From Cellulosimicrobium cellulans (GTDB lineage Bacteria > Actinomycetota > Actinomycetes > Actinomycetales > Cellulomonadaceae): DNA of 64,000 nt. The stretch lies in the NCBI RefSeq assembly GCF_016921195.1, contig NZ_JAFGYF010000003.1, positions 186,001-250,000 on the forward strand, in the 5' to 3' direction. Below the pieces are notes generated by a model. That model saw nothing but the letters and a program-made list of their open reading frames with translations, was not told the origin of the DNA and ran no database searches. The stretch's first letter is position 1. Every line of letters begins with the position of its first letter. A program made the position numbers and the translations under genes. Below, piece by piece: positions 1 to 8,906 of this stretch.

Positions 1-626
1 CCCGCCTCGCGACGCTGCGCGCGGCCGGTGTCGAACCCCTCGTGCGCGTCTCCGGGGTCGACGAGGACGCGGTCCTGCGGGCGGCCGCCGCGGAGCGCGG
101 CGGGCTCGAGCCCGTGGACGCGGTGCTCGTCCTGGCCCGCGCGAAGGCCGAGGAGATCGTGCGCACGCTCGCCGAGGACGGGTCCGCCACGCCGGGCGAC
201 GACCCCACGCTGCTCGTCGGCTGCGACTCGATGCTCGAGCTCGACGGCGAGGTGCTCGGCAAGCCCGCCGACGCCGACGACGCCCGTGCCCGCTGGCGCG
301 CGATGCGCGGCCGGGCCGGCGTCCTGCACACCGGCCACTGGCTCGTGGACCTGCGCCGGCCGTCCGACGGCGGGACCGGCACCGCGACGGGCGCCACGAG
401 CTCGACGACCGTCCACTTCGCCGACCTCACCGACGACGAGATCGACGCGTACGTCGCCACCGGCGAGCCCCTGCACGTCGCGGGTGCGTTCACGGTCGAC
501 GGCCTCGGCGGGCCCTACGTCGAGCGCATCGAGGGCGACCACCACGGGGTCGTCGGGATCAGCCTCCCGCTGCTGCGCTCGCTGCTCCACGAGGCCGGCG
601 TCGCGTGGCACGAGCTGCGCGCCTGA
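1..626 (+). CDS. maf: Maf-family nucleotide pyrophosphatase (5' end cut by window edge)
   Basis: Maf/YhdE-like nucleoside triphosphate pyrophosphatase, a cytosolic house-cleaning enzyme that hydrolyses nucleotides to monophosphates. The frame is open to the window edge (RLATLRAAGVEP precedes the first GTG at 42), so the N-terminal substrate loop is missing. Visible family motifs are AKAEEIVRT, then VGCDSMLELDGEVLGKP, which holds the catalytic Asp and the GKP element. These are followed by RWRAMRGRAGVLHTGH and GAFTVDGLGGPYVERIEGD. About 207 residues are present, close to the usual 190-220. In actinobacteria maf usually sits with acyl-CoA carboxylase genes, as here. Family assignment is secure; the exact substrate is not shown. 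Confidence 0.93.
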   Translation, partial: RLATLRAAGVEPLVRVSGVDEDAVLRAAAAERGGLEPVDAVLVLARAKAEEIVRTLAEDGSATPGDDPTLLVGCDSMLELDGEVLGKPADADDARARWRAMRGRAGVLHTGHWLVDLRRPSDGGTGTATGATSSTTVHFADLTDDEIDAYVATGEPLHVAGAFTVDGLGGPYVERIEGDHHGVVGISLPLLRSLLHEAGVAWHELRA

Positions 627-713
627 GACCGGGCAGCCGGCGTCCGTCGTCGGCGCTCGTTGTGGGCGCCGGACAACCCCACGGGCCGAGCGACGCCCAG
701 GAGCGCGCCGCTA

Positions 714-728
714 TGGAGGTTTCCTCCA
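714..728. promoter_or_regulatory. small hairpin in AT-richer maf-acc spacer
   Basis: A perfect 6-bp inverted repeat (TGGAGG, loop TTT, CCTCCA) lies in the 195-bp spacer between maf and the carboxylase gene. The surrounding 60 bases are clearly less GC-rich than the rest. It could be part of a promoter, operator or leader; the function is unknown. Confidence 0.3.
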
Positions 729-821
729 ACCGCCCTCCGCGCGGCTTGGCTTCTTCTCCAATCTTGCACGGTACCGGCCCGGGAGCGTGATCGGCGCGGC
801 GCGCACGCGTTACCGTGAGCC

Positions 822-2621
822 GTGCCCGCGAACCCCACCCGCCCCCTGAGCAAGGTCCTCGTCGCCAACCGTGGCGAGATCGCCGTCCGGATCGTCCGTG
901 CCTGCGCCGACGCCGGTATCGCGTCCGTCGCGGTCTACGCCGACCCCGACCGCCAGGCGCCGCACGTGCACCTCGCCGACGAGGCGTTCGCGCTCGGCGG
1001 CGCCCGGGCGGCCGAGACGTACCTCGACATCGCGAAGCTGCTCGACGTCGCGCGCCGCTCCGGCGCGGACGCGGTGCACCCCGGGTACGGCTTCCTGGCC
1101 GAGAACGCGGAGTTCGCGCAGGCCGTGCTCGACGCCGGGCTCGTCTGGATCGGCCCGCCGCCCGCCGCGATCGACGCGCTCGGCGACAAGGTGAGCGCGC
1201 GCCACATCGCGCAGCGCGCGGGCGCCCCGCTGGTCCCCGGCACGCCCGACCCGGTCGCCGACGCGAGCGAGGTGCACGCGTTCGCCGCCGAGCACGGCCT
1301 GCCCATCGCGATCAAGGCGGCGTTCGGCGGCGGCGGACGCGGGCTCAAGGTCGCGCGCACGGCCGACGAGATCGACGAGCTCTACGAGTCCGCGGTCCGC
1401 GAGGCCACCGCCGCGTTCGGGCGCGGCGAGTGCTTCGTCGAGCGCTACCTCGACACGCCCCGGCACGTGGAGACCCAGTGCCTCGCGGACGAGCACGGCA
1501 CCGTCGTCGTCGTCTCGACGCGCGACTGCTCCCTGCAGCGCCGCCACCAGAAGCTCGTCGAGGAGGCCCCCGCGCCGTACCTCAGCCCCGCCCAGGAGGC
1601 CGAGCTGTACAAGGCGTCCGAGGCGATCCTGCGCGAGGCCGGCTACGTCGGCGCGGGCACGTGCGAGTTCCTCGTCGGCGCCGACGGCACCATCTCCTTC
1701 CTCGAGGTCAACACGCGACTCCAGGTCGAGCACCCCGTGTCCGAGGAGGTCACCGGCATCGACCTCGTCCGCGAGCAGCTGCGCATCGCCGCGGGCGAGC
1801 CGCTCGGCTACACGTCGACGCAGGTGCGCGGCCACTCGATCGAGTTCCGGATCAACGGTGAGGACCCCGCCGCGAACTTCCTCCCCGCCCCCGGCCGCAT
1901 CACGCGCCTGCGCTTCCCGTCCGGCCCCGGCGTGCGCGTCGACTCCGGCGTCGCCGAGGGCGACACGATCTCCGGCGCGTTCGACTCCATGATTGCCAAG
2001 GTCATCGTCACCGGCGCAACGCGCGAGCAGGCCGTCCAGCGGGCCCGCCGTGCGCTGCGCGAGCTCGAGGTCGAGGGCATCCCGACCGTCGTGCCGTTCC
2101 ACCGCGCCGTGCTCGACGCCGAGGCGTTCGTCCCCACCGACGACGAGCCGTTCCGCGTCCACACCCGCTGGATCGAGACGGAGTTCGCCGACGAGCTCGC
2201 CGCGCTCGCGCCCGCCCCGGCCGCGCCCGCCGACGCGGAGGACGAGCCGCTCGCGACCGAGCGCGTCGTCGTCGAGGTGGGCGGCAAGCGCCTGGAGGTC
2301 GTCCTCCCGGCCGGCCTCGGCATGGCGGCAGGTCGCGCCCGCACCGCCAACGCCGCCCGCCGGCCCGCGCGCCGCAGCGCCGCGAAGGCCAACGGCGGCG
2401 GCTCCGGCACCACGCTGGCCTCCCCCATGCAGGGCACGATCGTCAAGGTCGCCGTCGCCGACGGCACCCGGGTCGCCGAGGGCGACCTCGTCGTCGTGCT
2501 CGAGGCCATGAAGATGGAGCAGCCCCTCCTCGCCCATCGCGCCGGCACCGTCCGCTCCCTCTCCGCCACCGCGGGCGCGAGCGTCAGCTCCGGCACGGCC
2601 ATCTGCGAGATCGTCGACTGA
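822..2621 (+). CDS. accA: acetyl/propionyl-CoA carboxylase alpha subunit (biotin carboxylase + BCCP)
   Basis: Two-domain alpha subunit of an actinobacterial acyl-CoA carboxylase, which charges its own biotin with CO2 for malonyl- or methylmalonyl-CoA synthesis. Residues 1 to about 450 form the biotin carboxylase: [17 protein letters not shown] at the N-terminus, the ATP-grasp glycine loop [10 protein letters not shown] and the active-site segment [21 protein letters not shown] variable linker leads to the C-terminal biotinyl domain with EAMKMEQ; the biotinylated Lys is about residue 564 of 599. The GTG at 822 directly precedes the conserved N-terminus. TACCGT at 811-816 is a possible -10 with almost no leader. 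The beta subunit is not in the window and in relatives lies beyond maf. Whether acetyl- or propionyl-CoA is preferred cannot be told from this subunit. Confidence 0.95.
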   Translation: MPANPTRPLSKVLVANRGEIAVRIVRACADAGIASVAVYADPDRQAPHVHLADEAFALGGARAAETYLDIAKLLDVARRSGADAVHPGYGFLAENAEFAQAVLDAGLVWIGPPPAAIDALGDKVSARHIAQRAGAPLVPGTPDPVADASEVHAFAAEHGLPIAIKAAFGGGGRGLKVARTADEIDELYESAVREATAAFGRGECFVERYLDTPRHVETQCLADEHGTVVVVSTRDCSLQRRHQKLVEEAPAPYLSPAQEAELYKASEAILREAGYVGAGTCEFLVGADGTISFLEVNTRLQVEHPVSEEVTGIDLVREQLRIAAGEPLGYTSTQVRGHSIEFRINGEDPAANFLPAPGRITRLRFPSGPGVRVDSGVAEGDTISGAFDSMIAKVIVTGATREQAVQRARRALRELEVEGIPTVVPFHRAVLDAEAFVPTDDEPFRVHTRWIETEFADELAALAPAPAAPADAEDEPLATERVVVEVGGKRLEVVLPAGLGMAAGRARTANAARRPARRSAAKANGGGSGTTLASPMQGTIVKVAVADGTRVAEGDLVVVLEAMKMEQPLLAHRAGTVRSLSATAGASVSSGTAICEIVD

Positions 2622-2627
2622 CCTGCC

Positions 2628-2664
2628 CTGCCACCGCCGGGCACCGCTCGCCGGGCGGTGACAG
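2628..2664 (+). terminator. hairpin after accA
   Basis: CACCGCC at 2632-2638 pairs with GGCGGTG at 2654-2660, extended by CTG/CAG across a one-base offset. It begins 7 nt past the accA stop. The loop is large and there is no T-tract, so this is only a modest candidate terminator. Confidence 0.35.
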
Positions 2665-2837
2665 GCACGACGAGCGGTGGGGTCGGACCGTGCGCGAAGG
2701 ACGTCAGAGGCGCACTCCCAGAACTCCCGCCAGCCAGACCAGGGTGATGGTGCGCCAGTCCGAGCACACGGTCTGACCCCGCCGCGGACCCGACCCTGCG
2801 GGCCGTAGACCCGACCCCGACCGCGACGGGGTGACTG

Positions 2838-4148
2838 CTAGTCGTGCTGGGCCGCGGCACGGATGGCGCGACGGCCCGACGGGAGCGCGACGGCGACGGT
2901 GATGACGAGGAACATGAGGATCCCCGAGACGACGAGGAGCGACTCGACGGTGAAGCGGTCGGCGAGCGGGCCGAAGACGACCATGCCGAGCGGCATCGAG
3001 ACGGCCATGACGATGCCGACGAAGCCGAAGACGCGGCCCTGGCGCTCGGGCTCGACGGTCTCCTGGAGGACGGTCATGGAGGTCGTCGAGAACGGTGGGA
3101 CGGACAGGCCGAGCAGGAACATGAAGGCGAAGAAGACCCACATGTTGGTCGAGAGGCCCATCGCGACGGACAGCACGCCGAACACGAAGGTCGAGCCGAC
3201 GATCATGGCGACGCGGTTCTTCAGCCCGCCCCAGGTCGCGAGGAGCACACCGCCGAGCAGCATGCCGACGGAGAACGCGACCTCGTTCACGGTGAGCTTC
3301 CAGACCTCCTCGCCGAAGGTCCGCGCGACCATGAGCGGCGTGAGGTACGACGGCGCGACGATGAGCAGGAACACCACGGCGTAGAGGCCGAGGACCCAGC
3401 GCACGAACGGGTGGGAGCCGAGGTAGCGGAAGCCCTCCACCAGGTCGTCGAAGTACCCGGCGCGCTCCCCCGCGGCGGCGTGCGCGAGCGTCGGGACGGG
3501 GACGAGCAGGAGGAGGCCGATCCCGATCACGGCGGTGACGACGTCGACGAAGAAGACGGAGACGATGGACGTGCTGGCGTAGACGGCCGCGGCGACCGCC
3601 GGCGCGAGCAGCATCATCGCGGACTGGATGGACTGGTTGATCCCGTTGACGCGCAGGAGCTTGCTGGTCGGGACGATCTGCGGGAGCAGGGCCGCGACGG
3701 CGGGGGTCTGGATGCCGGCGCCCGTGGAGCGGATCGCGAGCGCGGCGTAGATCAGCCAGAGGTCGTCCGCGCCGCCGAGCATGAGCAGCGCGAGCGCGAG
3801 GGTCGTCACGGCGATCGTGCCGTCCGCGGCGATGACGAGCGCCTTGCGGTTCACGCGGTCCGCCCACACGCCGCCAAAGATCGAGACGACGGCCTGCGGC
3901 AGGAACCCGAAGAGGGTGCTCAGCGCGAGCAACGCCCCGGACTTCGTCTCGATCGTCAGGTGCCACATGACGGCGTACTGCACGAGCATCGAGCCGAACA
4001 GCGAGACCGTCTGCCCGGAGAGGAAGATCGCGGTGTCCCGCCGCCACCGGGGCTTGGCGAGCGTGTCGTCGGCGGGGGCGTCGGTCTCCGCGCCGTCGGG
4101 GACGTCGGCGGTCGTGGCGTCGGTGTTCTCGTACGGCGTATGGCTCAC
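2838..4148 (-). CDS. MFS transporter (DHA3-type exporter)
   Basis: Major facilitator superfamily permease of 436 residues with about 12 predicted membrane helices. After a 40-residue polar acidic N-terminus it starts with DTAIFLSGQTVSLFGSMLVQ and carries the family loop FGGVWADRVNRKALVIAADG between helices 2 and 3, as in EntS/MefA-like DHA3 proton-driven exporters. The frame is open further upstream, but the GTG at 4148 is the likely start: no similarity lies upstream, and CAAGAT sits 6 nt before it, as in a leaderless promoter. It is the distal gene of a tandem pair with the frameshifted exporter at 4207-5444. Substrate unknown; drug, siderophore or macrolide export are possibilities only. 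Confidence 0.85.
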   Translation of the reverse strand: MSHTPYENTDATTADVPDGAETDAPADDTLAKPRWRRDTAIFLSGQTVSLFGSMLVQYAVMWHLTIETKSGALLALSTLFGFLPQAVVSIFGGVWADRVNRKALVIAADGTIAVTTLALALLMLGGADDLWLIYAALAIRSTGAGIQTPAVAALLPQIVPTSKLLRVNGINQSIQSAMMLLAPAVAAAVYASTSIVSVFFVDVVTAVIGIGLLLLVPVPTLAHAAAGERAGYFDDLVEGFRYLGSHPFVRWVLGLYAVVFLLIVAPSYLTPLMVARTFGEEVWKLTVNEVAFSVGMLLGGVLLATWGGLKNRVAMIVGSTFVFGVLSVAMGLSTNMWVFFAFMFLLGLSVPPFSTTSMTVLQETVEPERQGRVFGFVGIVMAVSMPLGMVVFGPLADRFTVESLLVVSGILMFLVITVAVALPSGRRAIRAAAQHD

Positions 4149-4206
4149 CCGCACATCTTGACGGGCGTCACCCACACGGTCCACGGAATTCGCCGACGGC
4201 GGACCG

Positions 4207-5444
4207 TCAGTCGGCCGTGGGGACCTCCCCGGCGTGGGCGATGTGCCCGAGCTGGCGCCACACGAGCGCGAGCGTGACTCCCGCGCCGACGAACGCGAAC
4301 CAGAACGGTGCCGTGATCCCCCACGTCTGCGCGAGGACACCGCCGAGCGCCTGCCCGACGGCGATGCCACCGAACACGCAGACCATGTAGACCGAGCCGA
4401 CGCGGCCCTGGAACTCCGTCGGCACGGCGCGCTGACGGATCGTGTTGGACACCGAGCCCCAGACGAACGCGTACGCCCCGAAGACGACCATGATCGCGAG
4501 CGCGACCCAACCGGTCGTGGTGAGCGCGAGCGCGAGGTGCATGACGACCTCGAGCGAGAGGCACACGCGCATGAGCGTCGACAGACGCACGTGCCGCTCG
4601 AGCCACCCGAACGACGCGATGCCGACGACGCCGCCGACCGCCGACGCCGTCGTGAGCAGCCCGAACCCGACCTCGCCCATGTCGAGGTGGTCGAGCGCGT
4701 ACTTGACGAGGACGCCCCACGGCGCGGCCCAGGTCACGTTGAAGACGAGGATGACGAGCGCGAGCGTCCGCACCGGGCGTTCCCGAGGATCCACCGCACG
4801 CCCTCGGCGATGTCCTGGCGCACGTGCGTCTGCACCTCGCGCACACCGCCCGGCGTGGTCGCGATCCGTCCCACGAGCACGACGGCGAGCGCCACGCACA
4901 CGACCTGGACCACGAACGGCCACGCCATCCCGAGCGCGAAGAGGAACGCTCCCACGGGCGGCCCGAGGAGCTGGTTGGCCGCGAGGAACCCCGCCTGGAG
5001 GCGCGCGTTCCCGGTGCCGAGGTCACGCGGCTCGACGAGCATCGGGAGCAGCGTCTGGGACGCCGAGTCGGCGAACACCTCCGCGACGCCGTAGAGGAAC
5101 ATCACGGCGAGCACGACGCCGATGCTCACGTGACCGGTCACGATGAGCACGCACAGGGCGACCACGACCACCGCACGGAGGGCGTTGGCGACCATGACGA
5201 CGACGCGCCGGTCGAGGCGGTCGGCGAGCGCGCCGGCCCAGAGCCCGAACAGGAGCCAGGGCAGCCGCTGGAGCAGCGCGGCGAGCGCCACGAGGAACGC
5301 GGAGTCGGTCTGGGACGCGACGAGCAGGGGACCTGCCGCCAGCGCGATGCCGTCGCCGACGTTGCTGGTCCACGAGGACGACAGCAGCCAGCGGAAGCCG
5401 GTGCCCATGCGCCGGGGCGCGACGATCTCTCCGAGCCTGCTCAC
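4207..5444 (-). pseudogene. MFS transporter disrupted by a single frameshift
   Basis: A second DHA3-type MFS exporter, paralogous to its downstream neighbour, split over two frames. The first part runs from the GTG at 5444 (or ATG at 5408) with FRWLLSSSWTSNVGDGIALA and GLWAGALADRLDRRVVVMVA, and reads normally to EGVRWILGNA. It then loses sense and stops soon after. The second part resumes in another frame at VRTLALVILVFNVTWAAPWG and continues through six more helices to the stop at 4207. One missing base within about 4771-4781 (in the run GCCCGG on the coding strand) accounts for the break. Joined, the protein would be about 412 residues with 12 helices. A true pseudogene and a sequencing indel in a GC run are both possible; both halves otherwise keep good coding character. 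Confidence 0.8.
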
Positions 5445-5537
5445 AAGCGGACCAGCGTACGCGGCGACGACGCCCCCGCGGTCACCCTTTTCCGGGCGCG
5501 CGCGCCGGACACCGCACGGGCCTGGCAGCATGGCCCC

Positions 5538-6083
5538 GTGACGATCCCCACCGCGCCGCGCGACCCTGGTGAGCCGCCGCCGCGGCTCCCTCGCCACCTG
5601 CAGCCGGGCGACGGCTGGGTGGAGTGCGAGTGCGGCAGGCGGCACTGGGGGCTGTTCGGCGCGGCCGGGCTGTTGCTCGGGCGGCGCGACGGCGCGGGCC
5701 GGCTGACCGACGTCGTGCTCCAGCACCGCGCCCCGTGGTCCGACCAGGGCGGGACGTGGGGCGTGCCGGGCGGCGCCGTCGGGCCGGACGAGACACCCGC
5801 CCAGGGTGCGCTGCGCGAGGCCGAGGAGGAGGCGGGCATCGACCCCGCGCACGTGCGCGTCGTGGGCGAGCGTGTGCTCGACCACGGCCCGTGGCGGTAC
5901 ACGACCGTCCTCGCGGAGGTCGCGGACGGCGCGACCGTCGAGGCGCACGCGACCGACGCCGAGAGCGTCGAGGTCCGGTGGGTCCCGGTCGACGACGTCG
6001 CGAGGCTCGACCTGCTGCCCGCGTTCGCCGACGCGTGGCCGAGTCTTCGCGCGGCGCTCGGCGAGCGAGCGCCCCACGCCTGA
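5538..6083 (+). CDS. NUDIX hydrolase
   Basis: A 181-residue NUDIX pyrophosphohydrolase. The Nudix box is complete: GAVGPDE, seven residues, then REAEEEAGI, giving the metal-binding glutamates. It is preceded by QGGTWGVPGG. A short Cys-containing segment (VECECGRRHWG, residues about 32-42) precedes the fold and is often seen in actinobacterial NUDIX proteins of this type. The GTG at 5538 is the only reasonable start; an ATG eight bases upstream runs into an immediate stop. Divergent from the broken MFS gene with a 93-bp spacer. Nucleotide substrate unknown. Confidence 0.9.
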   Translation: MTIPTAPRDPGEPPPRLPRHLQPGDGWVECECGRRHWGLFGAAGLLLGRRDGAGRLTDVVLQHRAPWSDQGGTWGVPGGAVGPDETPAQGALREAEEEAGIDPAHVRVVGERVLDHGPWRYTTVLAEVADGATVEAHATDAESVEVRWVPVDDVARLDLLPAFADAWPSLRAALGERAPHA

Positions 6084-6234
6084 CGGCGGGCAGGCAGCAC
6101 CGCCGTACCGCACCTCGCGCCGCGCTTCCCCGTGCGCTCGCGCTCGTCGCCGCCCTCCCGGACCGGGCCGTGCTGCGGTCCTGAGCCGATCGGGTGCTGC
6201 GGACCGGAGCACCCGCCGGGTAGCGTCGTGCCTC

Positions 6235-8358
6235 GTGAGCGCAGTGCAGCCCCCGTCCGCCCGGTCCGTGCCCTGGCCCACCGCCCGGTCCGACCGCGCG
6301 GCCGTCGTCTCGCTCGTGCTCGTCGTGACGGTCACCGCGATCGTCGTCGAGCTCGTCCGGTCGAGCGGCCCGCTGCTCGACCACGCGTTCTCCGCGGGCG
6401 TCGTCACCGTGGCCCTCACGGCGCTCGCGACGTACGCCGCCCCCGGAGTGCTCGTCGTCATGATCGCGGCGCGCCTCGAGCTCACGGGCAAGGTCGTGCT
6501 GCTCGCCGTGGCCGCGCTCGTCGTGGCCCGCCTCGCGGTCCAGGGCCTCGGCACGGCGATCGCCGCGGGCGTGGACCTCGGGCTCGTGCGGTACGGCGTC
6601 GGGCTCGCGACCGTCGCGCTCGGGGTCGGCGTGCTCGTGCTCGTGGCCGCGTTCGCGAGCGGGACGCCGTCCCGCGACGGCACCGGCCTCGACCCCGCGC
6701 GCCGCCCCCACGGCGCGCCGGAGGCTCCGCCGGCCCGTCCGGACGGGCGACTCGCGCGCGGGTCCCTGGTCGCGCTCGGCGTCGTGCTCGGCGCCCTGCT
6801 CGCCGGGGCACTGAGCGCCGTCCTCGGCACGTGGGACGCCTACTGGCGGTCCGACGTCGCGGCGTGGGTCGTGACGGTCGTGATCGCGGGCGCTGCGGTC
6901 GCGTGCGCGTGGGCGCTGCGGGGCCGTGCCGCGTGGCCGGGCGCGCGCGGGCTGTGGGCGCTCGGCCCGCTCGTCGCGCTCGCGGTGCAGGTGCTCGCCA
7001 ACCCCGCCTTCGCCGCGACCCAGGCCGGCGTCGCGCTGCCGTCCGCGGTCGCCGCGCTGGCCGTCGCGGCGGTGGTGACCGCGTGGTTCGTCCCGTGGGC
7101 GGGCCGGTCGGCCCGGCCCGGGTCGCCGTGGGTGTCCCCCGTCGTGCTCGTCTCCGGGGTCGCCGTGGTGTTCCTCGCGGTGCCGCGCCTCGACGGCCCC
7201 GGGGCGGTGGCCGGCTGGGCGCTGCTCGCGCTGCTCGTGCTGCTGGTCCCCGCCGCCGCGCGAACCCTCGCGCTCGCCCTCACGCGCCCCGCGCGCCCGC
7301 TCACGTGGCTGCGGCTCGCGGGCGCGGCGAGCGTCGCCGGGCTCACGACCGCCGTGCCCCTGCTCGGGTACCAGCTCGAGTACGACGTCCCGCTCCCCGT
7401 CCCCCACACGCTCGTCCCCGTCGCCGCCGCGCTCGCGCTGGCGGTGCCGGCGGTCGCCGCCGGGCTCCGGGCCCGGGGTGCGTCGACCCCGACAAGCGAC
7501 CCCGCGGCGTCGGGCACGATCCGCGCCGACGCGTCCCAGGCCCCCGCTCTCGCCCTCGGCGGGGCGGTCGCCGTGCTCGCGCTCGTCGGGGTCACGCAGG
7601 TCCACGTGCCGACGACGACGTCCGCCGTCGCCGACCACCCCGTCGGCGAGCTGCGCCTGCTCGACTGGAACCTGCACTACGGCGTGAGTGCGGACCCGTC
7701 GGTCCGGCTCGACGAGATGGCCGCGACCATCGAGGACTCCGGCGCCGACGTCGTCACCCTGCAGGAGGTGTCCCGCGGGTGGGTGCTCGGCGGCGGCGCG
7801 GACATGGCGACCTACCTCGCGCGCGAGACCGGGATGCGCGTCGTCTTCGTGCCCGCGGCCGACCGGCAGTTCGGCAACGCGCTCCTGTGGGACCCGCTGC
7901 GCGGCGACCTCGCGGACGTGGTCCGTCACGCCCTGCCCTACGGTGCCGGACCGCAGGAGCGCTCGGCGATCTCCGCGACGCTCGACGCCGCGGGCGTCCC
8001 CGTGCGCGTCACGTCCGTGCACCTGCAGCACCGCGAGGAGAACACGCCGACCCGCCTCGACCAGCTCGATACCCTCCTCGCCGACGAGCCCGTGGAGGGT
8101 GCGTACGTCCTCGCGGGCGACCTCAACGCCGAGCCCGGCTGGGACGAGATCGTCCTTCTCGAGGAGGAGCACGGGCTCGAGAGCGGCCAGGACGTCGCCG
8201 GCGACCCCGACGCGCTCACGTCGCCGTCCGTCGCCCCGGCGCACCGCATCGACTGGGTCTTCGGCTCCGAGGACGTGACCTTCCGCTCGTTCGAGGTCCT
8301 CGACGTCACCACCTCCGACCACCGCCCCCTGCTCGTCGAGCTTCGCGCCCACGACTGA
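6235..8358 (+). CDS. membrane-anchored endonuclease/exonuclease/phosphatase-fold protein
   Basis: A 707-residue protein with two parts. The first ~460 residues hold about 10-12 hydrophobic helices (for example AAVVSLVLVVTVTAIVVELV) with no recognised motif. The C-terminal ~250 residues are an endonuclease/exonuclease/phosphatase (EEP) domain. Its metal and catalytic motifs are visible: LLDWNLHYGV, VTLQEVSRGW (Glu), VYLAGDLN-type LAGDLNAEPG (Asp, Asn), IDWVFG and the terminal SDHRPLLVEL (Asp-His). The EEP domain probably faces outside. DNase, phosphodiesterase or lipid phosphatase activity are all possible. TAGCGT lies 8 nt before the GTG start. Only 29 nt separate it from the next gene. Confidence 0.87.
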   Translation: MSAVQPPSARSVPWPTARSDRAAVVSLVLVVTVTAIVVELVRSSGPLLDHAFSAGVVTVALTALATYAAPGVLVVMIAARLELTGKVVLLAVAALVVARLAVQGLGTAIAAGVDLGLVRYGVGLATVALGVGVLVLVAAFASGTPSRDGTGLDPARRPHGAPEAPPARPDGRLARGSLVALGVVLGALLAGALSAVLGTWDAYWRSDVAAWVVTVVIAGAAVACAWALRGRAAWPGARGLWALGPLVALAVQVLANPAFAATQAGVALPSAVAALAVAAVVTAWFVPWAGRSARPGSPWVSPVVLVSGVAVVFLAVPRLDGPGAVAGWALLALLVLLVPAAARTLALALTRPARPLTWLRLAGAASVAGLTTAVPLLGYQLEYDVPLPVPHTLVPVAAALALAVPAVAAGLRARGASTPTSDPAASGTIRADASQAPALALGGAVAVLALVGVTQVHVPTTTSAVADHPVGELRLLDWNLHYGVSADPSVRLDEMAATIEDSGADVVTLQEVSRGWVLGGGADMATYLARETGMRVVFVPAADRQFGNALLWDPLRGDLADVVRHALPYGAGPQERSAISATLDAAGVPVRVTSVHLQHREENTPTRLDQLDTLLADEPVEGAYVLAGDLNAEPGWDEIVLLEEEHGLESGQDVAGDPDALTSPSVAPAHRIDWVFGSEDVTFRSFEVLDVTTSDHRPLLVELRAHD

Positions 8359-8375
8359 CTCGCGTGACCGGCCGC

Positions 8376-8381
8376 TAGGGT
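8376..8381 (+). promoter_or_regulatory. leaderless -10 box of the 8388 gene
   Basis: TAGGGT ends 6 nt before the ATG at 8388, so transcription would start at or next to the start codon. Confidence 0.55.
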
Positions 8382-8387
8382 CGAGGG

Positions 8388-8861
8388 ATGCGCATCGAGC
8401 TGACCGTGACCGAGGCCGTGGAGATCGCGCGCGCGACGGGCGGTCTGCCGCCGTACCTGCGCTCGGTGACGGGCGAGGGCGACGACGTGCGCGTCGTGGT
8501 CGACCTCCGCGAGGTGCCCGACCCGCCGTCGGCGCTCAGGCTCGCGGCACGGCTCGTCCCCGTCGTCCGGGCGACGCTGCGCGTCGAGTCGGTCGTGGCG
8601 GGCACCGCGGTGCTCGCGGTCGAGGCGCACGCCGCCGGGCTCCCCGCGCACAAGCTCCTCGGTCTCGTCGAGGCACCGCTGCAGAGCGCGCTGCGCTCCC
8701 AGAGGATGCCGCCCGAGGCCGTGCGCGTGCTGCCCGACGCGCGCGTCGCGGTCGACGTGCAGGCGCTGCTCGGCGGGGTGCTCGAGCACACCTTCCCCGG
8801 GTTCCAGCTCACGGAGCTCGCGTTCGCGGACGGGACGCTGCGCCTCGACGGCCGGCTCTGA
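8388..8861 (+). CDS. conserved hypothetical protein
   Basis: A 157-residue soluble protein, beginning MRIELTVTEAVEIARATGGL, that I do not recognise. It has alternating beta-like and helical segments (VRVVVDLREVPD, LRVESVVAGTAVLAVEAHAA), no signal peptide, no membrane helix and no Cys or metal motif. The region AGLPAHKLLGLVEAPLQSAL and the C-terminal FTELAFADGTLRLDGRL-like end suggest a compact alpha/beta domain, perhaps of the lipid-binding or SRPBCC-like class, but this is a guess. It is transcribed toward lpdA (convergent) and has its own leaderless promoter. Codon use matches the neighbours, so it is likely a real vertically inherited gene. Confidence 0.75.
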   Translation: MRIELTVTEAVEIARATGGLPPYLRSVTGEGDDVRVVVDLREVPDPPSALRLAARLVPVVRATLRVESVVAGTAVLAVEAHAAGLPAHKLLGLVEAPLQSALRSQRMPPEAVRVLPDARVAVDVQALLGGVLEHTFPGFQLTELAFADGTLRLDGRL

Positions 8862-8906
8862 GCAGGGCGAAGGGCCTACCACGCTCGGCCGAGGGAGCCG
8901 CCGCGG

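Noticed and set aside
2622-2837. possible extra gene or mobile-element remnant between accA and the MFS gene
   Set aside because: The minus frame contains a short hydrophobic stretch (RTITLVWLAGVLGVRL), but it has no start, ribosome site or match that I know.
5482-8352. 956-codon open frame on the minus strand opposite the EEP gene
   Set aside because: Shadow frame of GC-rich coding DNA: Arg/Gly/Glu repeats without domain sense, and the plus strand encodes a clear EEP protein.
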